Source of the DNA: Agaribacillus aureus
GTDB lineage: Bacteria; Bacteroidota; Bacteroidia; Cytophagales; Cyclobacteriaceae
NCBI GenBank assembly: GCA_030442055.1
Contig: JAUJEB010000001.1
Coordinates: forward strand, 806,001 to 870,000
Length of the DNA stretch: 64,000 nucleotides
Direction: 5' to 3'
This document shows positions 35,247 through 42,860 of this stretch, one piece after another; positions within the stretch are counted from its first letter, which is position 1, and each line of letters opens with the position of its first letter. The notes below the pieces were generated by a model that was not told where the DNA came from, did no database searches, and was given only the letters and a program-made list of their open reading frames with translations. A program made the translations under genes and the position numbers.

Positions 35247-35295
35247 CCCCGGGGCAGGCTTACATTCGTCATTTATAGCCATCCCCGGGGCTTTT
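35247..35295 (+). terminator. stem-loop terminator after the first DUF2911 gene
   Basis: CCCCGGGG at 35247-35254 pairs with CCCCGGGG at 35283-35290, followed by CTTTT. The loop is 28 nt, longer than usual; each arm is itself palindromic. Confidence 0.5.
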
Positions 35296-35351
35296 AACTA
35301 AACCATTCTCCTAAACCCATTGATGTGGAAATTTTTCATCATAACTTTAAG

Positions 35352-35407
35352 GTGCCGGATTTCCCGGCATCAACACTCAATTTTGATAACCCTGGCTGCG
35401 AAGCCAG
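35352..35407 (+). promoter_or_regulatory. two small hairpins in the leader of the second DUF2911 gene
   Basis: TGCCGG/CCGGCA (around 35353-35369) and CTGGCT-GCGA-AGCCAG (35392-35407, closed by a GNRA tetraloop) stand side by side about 60-110 bp before the start at 35464. They could be mRNA leader structures. No function is assigned. Confidence 0.3.
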
Positions 35408-35463
35408 TAAGAACCATTAACATTTAACTAATCACTATTTAATAAACCCTATAACTTTAATCT

Positions 35464-36576
35464 ATGAAAACTACTAACTTGTTTACACTGTTTGCCTTGT
35501 CGGCAATTTTCCTTTTCACCGAGGTTGCCGCACAAACTGTGACTTTACCCAGAGCTGCCAGCCCGGCGGCAAAGGTCAGCCAAACTATTGGAATTTCTAA
35601 AATTACCATCAAGTACTCAAGGCCATCTGTCAACGAACGGGAAATCTGGGGAAAGCTGGTACATACGGGATTCAAAAACCTTGGATTCGGTACTGCCAAA
35701 GAATCTCCCTGGCGTGCGGGCGCCAATGAAAACACGACAATCACGTTTTCTCACGACGCTACCATCGAAGGAAAACCCATTGCCGCCGGAACTTATGGTT
35801 TATTTCTGGCTGTAGGCGAAAACCAGGATGCTACGCTGATCTTATCGAAAGATCATAAAGCATGGGGAAGTTACTTCTACGACCCTTCCAACGATGCCCT
35901 GCGCGCCGATATCAAGACAGAAGAAATCCCAATGACCGAACGCCTGACGTATGATTTTATTGATATTGACGACCACACTGCCACGGTTATTCTGGACTGG
36001 GAGAAAAGAAGATTCCCATTCAAAGTGGCCTTTGAGGTCCCCGAAATTGTATATGCCAGTTTGCAGGATGAGTTGAAAGGAAGCACCGGATTTACCGACC
36101 TGGCCTGGAATGCTGCGGCCAATTATTTATTACAACATAAAATACACCTGGATGATGCTCTTGTTTGGTCGGAAAGTGCCATCAGCGCTCCATTTATAGG
36201 ACAGGAGAATTTTAATAATCTGCAATTAAAATCGCAAATTTTGGCGGCACAGGGAAAAACCGCGGAAGCAGAAAAAGTAATGACCAAAGCTCTGGCCCAC
36301 CCCACCGCCAATGCCAACAATTATTATAATTATGGCAGGGTATTGATCGGCACCGAGCAAGATCAAAAAGCACTGGAAGTATTCCAAAAGCTCAATAAAA
36401 AATGGCCGGATCATTGGCTGGCCCCACATGGTTTGGCCAGGGGTTATGCCGCTTTGGGTGACTTTAAGAAGGCCCTGAAGTTTGAGCGGGTAGCCCTGCA
36501 AAAGGCGCCCGACGGCAGCAAGCAATTCCTGGAAGATTACGTTAAAAAACTTGAGGCAGGAGAAGATTTTAATTAA
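35464..36576 (+). CDS. secreted DUF2911 protein with C-terminal TPR repeats (paralogue 2)
   Basis: A 370-residue protein with the same layout as its upstream neighbour: signal peptide ending at Val-Ala-Ala-Gln, DUF2911 domain (SPAAKVSQTIGISKITIKYSRPSVNEREIWGKLVHTG; FGTAKESPWRAGANENT), and a helical TPR-type tail (HWLAPHGLARGYAALGDFKKAL). Identity is highest in the DUF2911 part and much lower in the tail, so the two copies have diverged in what the repeats may bind. A strong terminator follows after 23 bp. Function unknown. Confidence 0.88.
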   Translation: MKTTNLFTLFALSAIFLFTEVAAQTVTLPRAASPAAKVSQTIGISKITIKYSRPSVNEREIWGKLVHTGFKNLGFGTAKESPWRAGANENTTITFSHDATIEGKPIAAGTYGLFLAVGENQDATLILSKDHKAWGSYFYDPSNDALRADIKTEEIPMTERLTYDFIDIDDHTATVILDWEKRRFPFKVAFEVPEIVYASLQDELKGSTGFTDLAWNAAANYLLQHKIHLDDALVWSESAISAPFIGQENFNNLQLKSQILAAQGKTAEAEKVMTKALAHPTANANNYYNYGRVLIGTEQDQKALEVFQKLNKKWPDHWLAPHGLARGYAALGDFKKALKFERVALQKAPDGSKQFLEDYVKKLEAGEDFN

Positions 36577-36599
36577 TCGACCTCATTCCCATTATAATG

Positions 36600-36633
36600 G
36601 CCCCGGTATGCTTTCATACCGGGGCTTTTTTTT
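36600..36633 (+). terminator. strong rho-independent terminator
   Basis: GCCCCGGTATG pairs perfectly over 11 bp with CATACCGGGGC around a CTTT loop and is followed by eight T residues. It ends the second DUF2911 gene. Confidence 0.9.
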
Positions 36634-36659
36634 CATCAAAAATGAGGAATAACATTAAT

Positions 36660-36675
36660 AACAGTATATACTGTT
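36660..36675 (+). promoter_or_regulatory. perfect 16-bp palindrome, possible operator
   Basis: AACAGTATATACTGTT is self-complementary over 16 bp, within the 527-bp region between the DUF2911 terminator and the hydrolase gene. It is a plausible dimer-binding site but no regulator gene is adjacent. The rest of 36634-36883 shows nothing recognisable. Confidence 0.35.
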
Positions 36676-36883
36676 TTTGTAAAAATCACGGATAATCCTG
36701 GGGTAATACCGCGAAACTTTAAGTCAAAAAAACACATTATCAGGACGCTTCCGTTTCAACGCTATTAGTAGCCGTTCTGCCCAACCAGTCAACAAATGTC
36801 TGTAATTTCTTTAACCTTGTTTACAAATCGTCTTCTCATCGTACTAATACCCAAATTTCACGATGTAACAAGATAGAAAACCC

Positions 36884-37093
36884 ATGTATATACTACTCAC
36901 CATTATTACCGTTTCAATCATTCTATCCGGTGCCGCGCTATGGCAGGCGTCCAAACCAATTATTGCATCGGATTTGGACATCTCCGTGGACAACGAATTT
37001 ATGAAAGAAATTATTGAAGAGCTGGAAAGCAAAGGCATTGTTCGTACCGAAGCTCATAAACCCGAAAAGCTGGAGTTGGAAAAAGAGTTCTGA
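36884..37093 (+). CDS. small hypothetical protein with one N-terminal membrane helix
   Basis: A 69-codon reading frame: a hydrophobic helix (YILLTIITVSIILSGAALW) followed by a charged amphipathic tail with IIEELESKGIVR. The pattern of a membrane helix then a Glu/Lys-rich tail is coherent, and no longer gene competes on either strand. No family is recognised, and with this length chance cannot be excluded. It is convergent with the hydrolase gene that ends at 37104. Confidence 0.4.
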   Translation: MYILLTIITVSIILSGAALWQASKPIIASDLDISVDNEFMKEIIEELESKGIVRTEAHKPEKLELEKEF

Positions 37094-37103
37094 AAAAACA
37101 TCC

Positions 37104-38342
37104 TCACTCCTCTCTCCATTTATACTGACTGTATTTATCGATCCAGTTAATATCATGGTTATTAAGGAAAAAGTCCTGGACGATTTGGGCAAAATTATTA
37201 TCTGATTTCAGAGATTTAAAAGTGTGATCGTCATCGGCGATGAACAAGTGATTATTCTCAAATAGGGCACTTAAATAAATGGAAGACCGGTAATCGGCGA
37301 CGTGGTCATGTCTGCCTGCCAGGACAAAAACCTCTCCCTTAAAGTTTCCGGCACTTTTGTCTTTAAAAAGGGGGCTAAAATTAATACCGCCCTTTTCAAA
37401 AGCTTCGATCAGTGGGTAGGCGGTATTACGACTATTTTCAAGGTCCGGATAGCGAAAAGGTCCGTCAACTGCCCATGATCCTAAGAGCGGCGCTATAAAC
37501 TCAAATATTCTGACTTTTATAGGTATGGCAAAGTCACTCTTCGCAAGCTCCTCCAAAGCGTCAATCTGATAGGATTTCTTCAACCCGTTGATATAGATAG
37601 TGTCTTTGTCCATCAGCCGATCCGTTAATGTAAGACGGGCGTCATGCAGATCGGCTAATTTTACAAAAAAATTCTGCCGTTGAAATAATCTGGCTACGAG
37701 CTTTCGGTCAAAGAAATTTTCCGCAATTACCTGGTCCAGCTTTTTGCTTATCTCCGGGTTTTCAGCCAAAAAATCCCGCTGGAAATTGTCGTGGACTATG
37801 CCCAAGCGAGCTTCTATTACCGGATTAACGGAAGCTCCGATAAATACCTTTTTTACAGGGCTATCGGGAAATGCGGACAGATATTCTGTTATTAGGAAAG
37901 CGCCACCGGATTGTCCATAAAGATAAACTTCCTTTTGCCCGGCCAGTACGGTGGATCTTACAAGTTCAATATCACTTACGTATTGAAAGGCTTGAAAAAT
38001 CGCATACGCGGACAACCAATCTACCTTACTATCTTTAGAGTTGATTACCCGTTGCCTCAATTCGCTGACATTACTCCTGGAAATGACGCCCAACACATTC
38101 ATTTTATCACCAAAGAGTTGTGCCTGAATTTTTTTCAACCTTCCTTTTACCACATAAAACTGCTGCGCATCGGCAATAACCATAACGGTAGGTAAATTTG
38201 GGTTGTAAGGCGCTCCAAATTCGTACTGTAAGTCAAAGCTCCCTTTTTCAGGGTGGCGATGGTCAATAGGAGCTTGAATGGATTGCGCACTAACAATCCC
38301 ATCAAACAATAGCAGCGGTACTACTACCAGGTATTTTTTCAT
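37104..38342 (-). CDS. secreted alpha/beta hydrolase (S33 peptidase-like)
   Basis: About 412 residues from the ATG at 38342, giving the signal peptide MKKYLVVVPLLLFDGIVSAQ; a start at 38363 would add seven polar residues before it. The nucleophile elbow is GQSGGAFL (Ser in G-x-S-x-G), the acid probably lies in LAGRHDHVADYRS, and the His in IADDDHTFKS; order and spacing fit the alpha/beta-hydrolase fold. An insertion between the elbow and the acid (about 200-320) would be the lid. S33 members are prolyl aminopeptidases and relatives; the actual substrate is unknown. Confidence 0.8.
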   Translation of the reverse strand: MKKYLVVVPLLLFDGIVSAQSIQAPIDHRHPEKGSFDLQYEFGAPYNPNLPTVMVIADAQQFYVVKGRLKKIQAQLFGDKMNVLGVISRSNVSELRQRVINSKDSKVDWLSAYAIFQAFQYVSDIELVRSTVLAGQKEVYLYGQSGGAFLITEYLSAFPDSPVKKVFIGASVNPVIEARLGIVHDNFQRDFLAENPEISKKLDQVIAENFFDRKLVARLFQRQNFFVKLADLHDARLTLTDRLMDKDTIYINGLKKSYQIDALEELAKSDFAIPIKVRIFEFIAPLLGSWAVDGPFRYPDLENSRNTAYPLIEAFEKGGINFSPLFKDKSAGNFKGEVFVLAGRHDHVADYRSSIYLSALFENNHLFIADDDHTFKSLKSDNNFAQIVQDFFLNNHDINWIDKYSQYKWREE

Positions 38343-38447
38343 TTCGACGATTTTAGTCATCAACTTTTATTTTTCTGCATTTATGAAAATAAGGTGCCGG
38401 TTAGTAGTAATATGAAATACCATAAGGTAAACCAATTTTTAATAAAG

Positions 38448-38482
38448 ATAAAAATTATTCCAGTCCCTACAAGGGCTGGAAA
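38448..38482 (-). terminator. rho-independent terminator of the acyl-CoA synthetase gene
   Basis: On the minus strand TTCCAG-CCCT pairs with AGGG-A-CTGGAA (one bulged base) and is followed by TAATTTTTATC. It lies about 60 bp downstream of the stop codon at 38541 and would end the 42730-38541 gene group. Confidence 0.6.
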
Positions 38483-38540
38483 TCGCCGCCGCCAGAAGCA
38501 ACCACCACCCGGCCGGATTTCCAGGCGCTAAAAATATCGA

Positions 38541-40370
38541 TCAGAATTCATATTGATGGTTGTTAATTCCCCGATAAATCGTCTTGTCAAGTCTGACATA
38601 AGAACCGGTCCTGGGAAGAAGTATAAAGATCTCGTCTTTTAAGCAGTTAATGTTATAAGCTTCCTCTTTTAAGGAAGTTTTCTTTATTTTCTGTGTGGCC
38701 GTTGTTTCAAACGTCTTACAAAACCTGACGAAAACCGGAATAGCATAAGTCGGCAATTCTTCCCGCAAGGCTACCAGAAACTTTCCGAGATCGCCTTCGG
38801 ACCACTGGCAGGCTGTCTGTATGGCGACCATGCCGGCACGGCCATCGGTACCAGGTATTTTAACGCCGTAGACTGTTGACAATAAAACGCCCTGAACACG
38901 ATTAACGATTTTTTCGACTTCTGTCGTTGAAACATTTTCGCCCTTCCACCGGAAAGTATCGCCCAGTCGGTCGACAAACTGAACATGTCGGTAGCCGATA
39001 TCGCGGATTAAATCGCCGGTGTTAAACCATATATCTCCTTTTTCAAATACATTTCTAAATACTTTTTTTTCCGTATCCTCGCCTTTCACATAACCCAGCA
39101 ATGGCGTATTGCTATTAACATGACTTAACAATAACCCTGCTTCGCCTACTTTTACTCTTTCAAAAAAACCCTGACGGCTGATGGTTGGTCTGCCCTCCTT
39201 TACATCATACTTTACGATAGCATATCGCGCGGGGGTCCATCCAACGGTATTGTCCATATTAAATGTATTGGTAAATGCGATATTTCCCTCGGCCGCTCCA
39301 TAGAACTCTATGACAGTATTAATACCAAACCGTTTTTTGAAATCCTTCCATATCCCCGGACGCAAACCATTTCCTACAATCTTCCGCACCTTGTGTTGCT
39401 TCTCTTCTTCCGACACTGGTGAGTTCAAAAGATACCTGCAGATTTCCCCGATATATATAAATGCGGTGGCTTGAAACTTTTTGATATCCTTCCAGAAACC
39501 GGTGGTCGAATATTTACGGCGTATCGCCAACGCTGCTCCCGAAGCTGCGGCGGAGGCCCAGGCAATCATTAAAGCATTAGAGTGAAAAAATGGAATAGGG
39601 ACATAAATTACATCATGGCTACACAGGTTCATGTTCACTTTTCCAAACCAGTAGTATAGTTGCATCCACTTTCTGTGGGTTTGAATAGCTGCCTTTGGCA
39701 GACCGGTGGTGCCGGATGTGAAGATGTTGGCAAAACGTTCCTCCGTAACTATCGAGCGGGTAGTGAACGGATTATGCTGCTGGTGATTTGCTACTTCCTT
39801 TTGCAGGTCAATGTAACCTCGCGGACAGGCATTCCGGCCGGTATTTTCCAGCCAATAAAACTTATTGGGAATTGTTGTCCGTATCTTATCTTTTATCTCC
39901 TTAAAACGCGGCAGTAAAGTTTCATCCACTACAAAATGTGAACCCGGATCCAGGTGGATACTATGAACCAACGCCTCTCCCTTTTGATTAGCATTGATCA
40001 GGGAGGCTATCGCCCCAAGTTTGGCCAATGCTGCCACCAAAAAAAGCATTTCAGGTCCATTTTCCAGGTATAAAATAACCACTTGCCCCCTGCCGAGACC
40101 TGCAGACAAAAAATAATTTGCATACTGATTTACGATCGCATTGAACTGACGGTGGGTATAAATCCGATCTTCAAAGAGCATGGCATTTTTATGGCCAAAT
40201 TTTATGGCATTTTCCTCCAAGACTCCTCCTATCGAAAGCTTGTCCTCGTTTTTGATCTTTAAGGCTTTGTTTACATGTTTAAAGATCGAAAATGCACGGG
40301 GAACAAGGGGTAAAATTTTCAGTAACAGCCGAATTAACCTAATGCGATTAATATTTTCATTTCGATGCAT
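38541..40370 (-). CDS. long-chain fatty acyl-CoA synthetase (FATP/FadD6-type AMP-binding enzyme)
   Basis: About 609 residues from the ATG at 40370; the longer reading frame from 40463 overlaps the methyltransferase gene by 38 bp and has no family match. The P-loop is FTSGTTGLPKAA (about residue 217), EFYGAAEGN (about 360) is the adenine motif, NTGDLIRD and FVDRLGDTFRWKGENVSTTEVE are the C-terminal ATP and hinge motifs. This ordering fits very-long-chain acyl-CoA synthetases/fatty acid transport proteins, which activate fatty acids at the inner membrane. The neighbouring PhcB-like methyltransferase may use its product. Confidence 0.88.
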   Translation of the reverse strand: MHRNENINRIRLIRLLLKILPLVPRAFSIFKHVNKALKIKNEDKLSIGGVLEENAIKFGHKNAMLFEDRIYTHRQFNAIVNQYANYFLSAGLGRGQVVILYLENGPEMLFLVAALAKLGAIASLINANQKGEALVHSIHLDPGSHFVVDETLLPRFKEIKDKIRTTIPNKFYWLENTGRNACPRGYIDLQKEVANHQQHNPFTTRSIVTEERFANIFTSGTTGLPKAAIQTHRKWMQLYYWFGKVNMNLCSHDVIYVPIPFFHSNALMIAWASAAASGAALAIRRKYSTTGFWKDIKKFQATAFIYIGEICRYLLNSPVSEEEKQHKVRKIVGNGLRPGIWKDFKKRFGINTVIEFYGAAEGNIAFTNTFNMDNTVGWTPARYAIVKYDVKEGRPTISRQGFFERVKVGEAGLLLSHVNSNTPLLGYVKGEDTEKKVFRNVFEKGDIWFNTGDLIRDIGYRHVQFVDRLGDTFRWKGENVSTTEVEKIVNRVQGVLLSTVYGVKIPGTDGRAGMVAIQTACQWSEGDLGKFLVALREELPTYAIPVFVRFCKTFETTATQKIKKTSLKEEAYNINCLKDEIFILLPRTGSYVRLDKTIYRGINNHQYEF

Positions 40371-40425
40371 ACCTTTTAAAAAATGATTTAGTAACTGATG
40401 AGACAGCCTTCCGGCATTCTCACGA

Positions 40426-41349
40426 CTAGGCAGGAAGATTGATGTGCAGAAAAAGATTAACATCTTCAGATTCTTTGCTGATCCTTATGCATTCGGGACT
40501 GGCACCACTTAATTCAGCCAGTTTAACCAACTGTTCCTCGGTGCGGTGATAAAGATACCACTGCCCAAATTCCATATAATTTCTGGACGGGTTTTTGGTG
40601 TGGAAATTGCCAATAACGATTTCCCCGCCCTTTTCCAGGATTTTGCTCAAACCGCTAAGTACCTCCACAACGACCTCATCTTCCAGGTAATCAAAAAGCC
40701 CTGCGGACCAGATAAAATCGTAGCGCCTGGTGGGTTCGAACTTGAATATATTTTTGGGGATAAAATTGATGGCTTGATGAGTAATCCCGTGTTCGTCTAA
40801 TAGCTGCTTGGCATACTTGATGGCTTCCAAATCAAACTCCAGGCAATCAAACATCATCTTATTGCCGGGGTGCTGTTGCAGGTATTCAGCTATATCCCGG
40901 CAGGGTCCGCTGACCAGGTTGAGCACGGCGGTATTTTCCGGTTTTGCAGCCAGGAGAGATTTAAAGTATTCTTTTCGATTTCTTACGGCTTTGGAAGCCG
41001 CCTGCGCCTGGAAATAATGGTCCCATCTTGACAGCATTTTATCGGGAGAAATATGATGGGTATAAATGCAATCAATAATCTGAAAATCTCCCGGATACCC
41101 GTATTGCTTAACACAAACCTGCCCCTGCAAGGTTTGGGTGGTAGTCATGGGTTCTCCAAAAAATTGCTGTAACTCCAAGATGTCCGTTTCATTAAATACA
41201 CCTTCCCGCCTCATATCTCCTATTTCCTCCATGAGCTGATCAAACTGCTCATAGTCGGTTTCCTCCGGTCCGTTTTTATCCAGAAAAAAGTAAATCCGTT
41301 GTCTGATCTCCTGTTTATACAGATCAAGTTGCTTTGTCGTATTTTGCAT
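40426..41349 (-). CDS. SAM methyltransferase of the PhcB / 3-hydroxypalmitate methyl ester type
   Basis: A 307-residue protein. An N-terminal helical region ends in KQYGYPGDFQIIDCIYTH, then KAVRNRKEY, and a class I SAM-binding core with VLNLVSGPCRDIAEYLQ (motif I) and CLEFDLEAIKYAK (motif II), plus FIWSAGLFDYLED. This layout is shared by proteins annotated as extracellular factor (3-hydroxypalmitic acid methyl ester) synthases, the group that includes Ralstonia PhcB. A fatty acyl-CoA synthetase lies immediately downstream, which suits a fatty acid methyl ester product. Substrate is inferred; other carboxyl or O-methyl acceptors are possible. Confidence 0.75.
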   Translation of the reverse strand: MQNTTKQLDLYKQEIRQRIYFFLDKNGPEETDYEQFDQLMEEIGDMRREGVFNETDILELQQFFGEPMTTTQTLQGQVCVKQYGYPGDFQIIDCIYTHHISPDKMLSRWDHYFQAQAASKAVRNRKEYFKSLLAAKPENTAVLNLVSGPCRDIAEYLQQHPGNKMMFDCLEFDLEAIKYAKQLLDEHGITHQAINFIPKNIFKFEPTRRYDFIWSAGLFDYLEDEVVVEVLSGLSKILEKGGEIVIGNFHTKNPSRNYMEFGQWYLYHRTEEQLVKLAELSGASPECIRISKESEDVNLFLHINLPA

Positions 41350-41457
41350 TATGTCCTAAAGTTAAGGGGAACACCATCCGATGCTTTCTATTTCACTAGG
41401 GCCTCGAATGGATAAACAAACATGTAACCAAGCGTTATTAAATTTAACAAGGAAAAG

Positions 41458-41506
41458 GTCAACGGATTTTGGGAAAAGTTTTCTATTCATTTCATTATCC
41501 ATTGAC
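41458..41506 (-). other. long-loop inverted repeat in the gap before the methyltransferase gene
   Basis: GTCAATGGAT and ATCCGTTGAC (minus strand) pair over 10 bp with one U-G pair and a 29-nt loop. It lies in the 211-bp gap between the phosphodiesterase and methyltransferase genes, which otherwise shows no gene. It may mark a new transcript or be chance. Confidence 0.25.
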
Positions 41507-41560
41507 CAGCGGGACTTTGAGGATTGCAGGAACTTTATGAAGGTAAACTCCAAAGCCTTG

Positions 41561-42730
41561 CTATAGCTTTATAAAAAGTGTTAATGGTTTTTCCGGTGCC
41601 ACCTGAAAATTCAAAATCGTCATCTTTAAAGCTGCCTCGTTTTCCGGTATTTTTAGTATCTGGCTGCTATTAGGATTCAGCGTTAAAAAATCCAGAAAGG
41701 TTTTTTCTTCTATCATATCCGAGTCAATATGGAATTTGAAATCGGAATTGTTGGTGATTTTGATATACCTTGTTCGATTTTCATCTATAAAGTGTGGTTT
41801 ATCAAAAGCAATTGACGCCCGCACCAAGGGCTCCAGAAATGATTGTTTTCCTATCACCATATCGTTGACCCAGACCGCTGTTCTCTGATTTTCCAGTGCC
41901 TCTTTTATTCCCTGCTCGGTAATGTCGGCAGTGAATACAAGCGTAGCATTTCTTCTTTCCAAAGGATTTGTAGCATCATCAATGTGATATGGATCATGCA
42001 GGTCGGTGTTTCCCAGTAAAGTCAAATTATAATCGAGGCACCATTGGAACGCCTCCGGGTGGTAATGCCCAAGATCTGCAACTTCAATACCTTGAATAAG
42101 CCCCTTCTTAATAAGGTCTTTGTGAACATCCGGTAATTCCAGCTTTTCACCCTCAGGTGTAAATAACATCGGATGATTCCAAAAGATAAATGCGGATTGA
42201 TTCCTTGCCTCAAGAAGTGACTCCATATAATCTTTATGATGGTGATCAATGGAATCAATAATTGAGACCAGGGTGGCTTCCGGATTTTTATTAAAAAATG
42301 ACTTTACCCTATGGGTGGCAATCTTATCCACATCTTTAACAAAAATAGCATTTAAATGACCTGGAGGCATGGCCCTGGTTATTTCGGTTCCGGCAATGAC
42401 GATAATGTCCTGCCGCTCGCCCTCCCTCTGAGCAATTTTATTGGATGCATTCAGATTTCCTTCAAAGGCTATATATTTTCTATATTGATGGTCTTCTATA
42501 TGATCTGTGATGGCAATGGCCTTGTAACCATGTTCCCAGGCTTCATCCACTCTGACAGTGGGCCATACCTTGCCATCTGAAAATACCGTATGCAAATGAA
42601 AATCAGCCAAAATTGTCTTGTAACCCGGTATATCCGGCAGGTTTGGTTCTGACCGATTCAAGTTATTATTCTGGGCGATCAGACCACTGGTATTTAATAC
42701 TAAAAAAAGTAGTAACGTATCGATCTTCAT
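41561..42730 (-). CDS. secreted PHP-domain phosphodiesterase (Sb-PDE-like)
   Basis: A 389-residue protein with a signal peptide (MKIDTLLLFLVLNTSGLIAQ). The PHP-domain metal ligands are visible in order: ADFHLHTVFSDG (about 43), AITDHIEDH (about 75), AGTEITR, IFWNHPML, and NTDLHDPYH. This is the pattern of the Sb-PDE group of Bacteroidota and Sphingobium, named for an organophosphate diesterase. It lies downstream of susD on the same strand, separated by a hairpin-bearing 130 bp gap, so it probably acts in the periplasm on material brought in by SusCD. The natural substrate is unproven. Confidence 0.85.
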   Translation of the reverse strand: MKIDTLLLFLVLNTSGLIAQNNNLNRSEPNLPDIPGYKTILADFHLHTVFSDGKVWPTVRVDEAWEHGYKAIAITDHIEDHQYRKYIAFEGNLNASNKIAQREGERQDIIVIAGTEITRAMPPGHLNAIFVKDVDKIATHRVKSFFNKNPEATLVSIIDSIDHHHKDYMESLLEARNQSAFIFWNHPMLFTPEGEKLELPDVHKDLIKKGLIQGIEVADLGHYHPEAFQWCLDYNLTLLGNTDLHDPYHIDDATNPLERRNATLVFTADITEQGIKEALENQRTAVWVNDMVIGKQSFLEPLVRASIAFDKPHFIDENRTRYIKITNNSDFKFHIDSDMIEEKTFLDFLTLNPNSSQILKIPENEAALKMTILNFQVAPEKPLTLFIKL

Positions 42731-42768
42731 ATATTAATTAATTTAAGTGTTACCTGGCACAGGGAAAT

Positions 42769-42818
42769 AACACGAACCTTATTCCCGACTGTTTATCGCC
42801 GGAAATAAAGCTCGTGTT
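42769..42818 (-). promoter_or_regulatory. 19-bp RNA hairpin between susD and the phosphodiesterase gene
   Basis: On the minus strand AACACGAGCTTTATTTCCG pairs with CGGGAATAAGGTTCGTGTT over all 19 positions, three of them G-U pairs, around a 12-nt loop. In plus-strand RNA the same three positions would be A-C mismatches, so the structure belongs to the sus transcript. It begins about 40 nt after the susD stop and ends about 39 nt before the next start. It could be an attenuator, a processing site or a stabiliser of susD mRNA. Confidence 0.65.
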
Positions 42819-42860
42819 TAATTCATGCTGTATTTAAGAAAATTGAATTGCTGACAGGGT

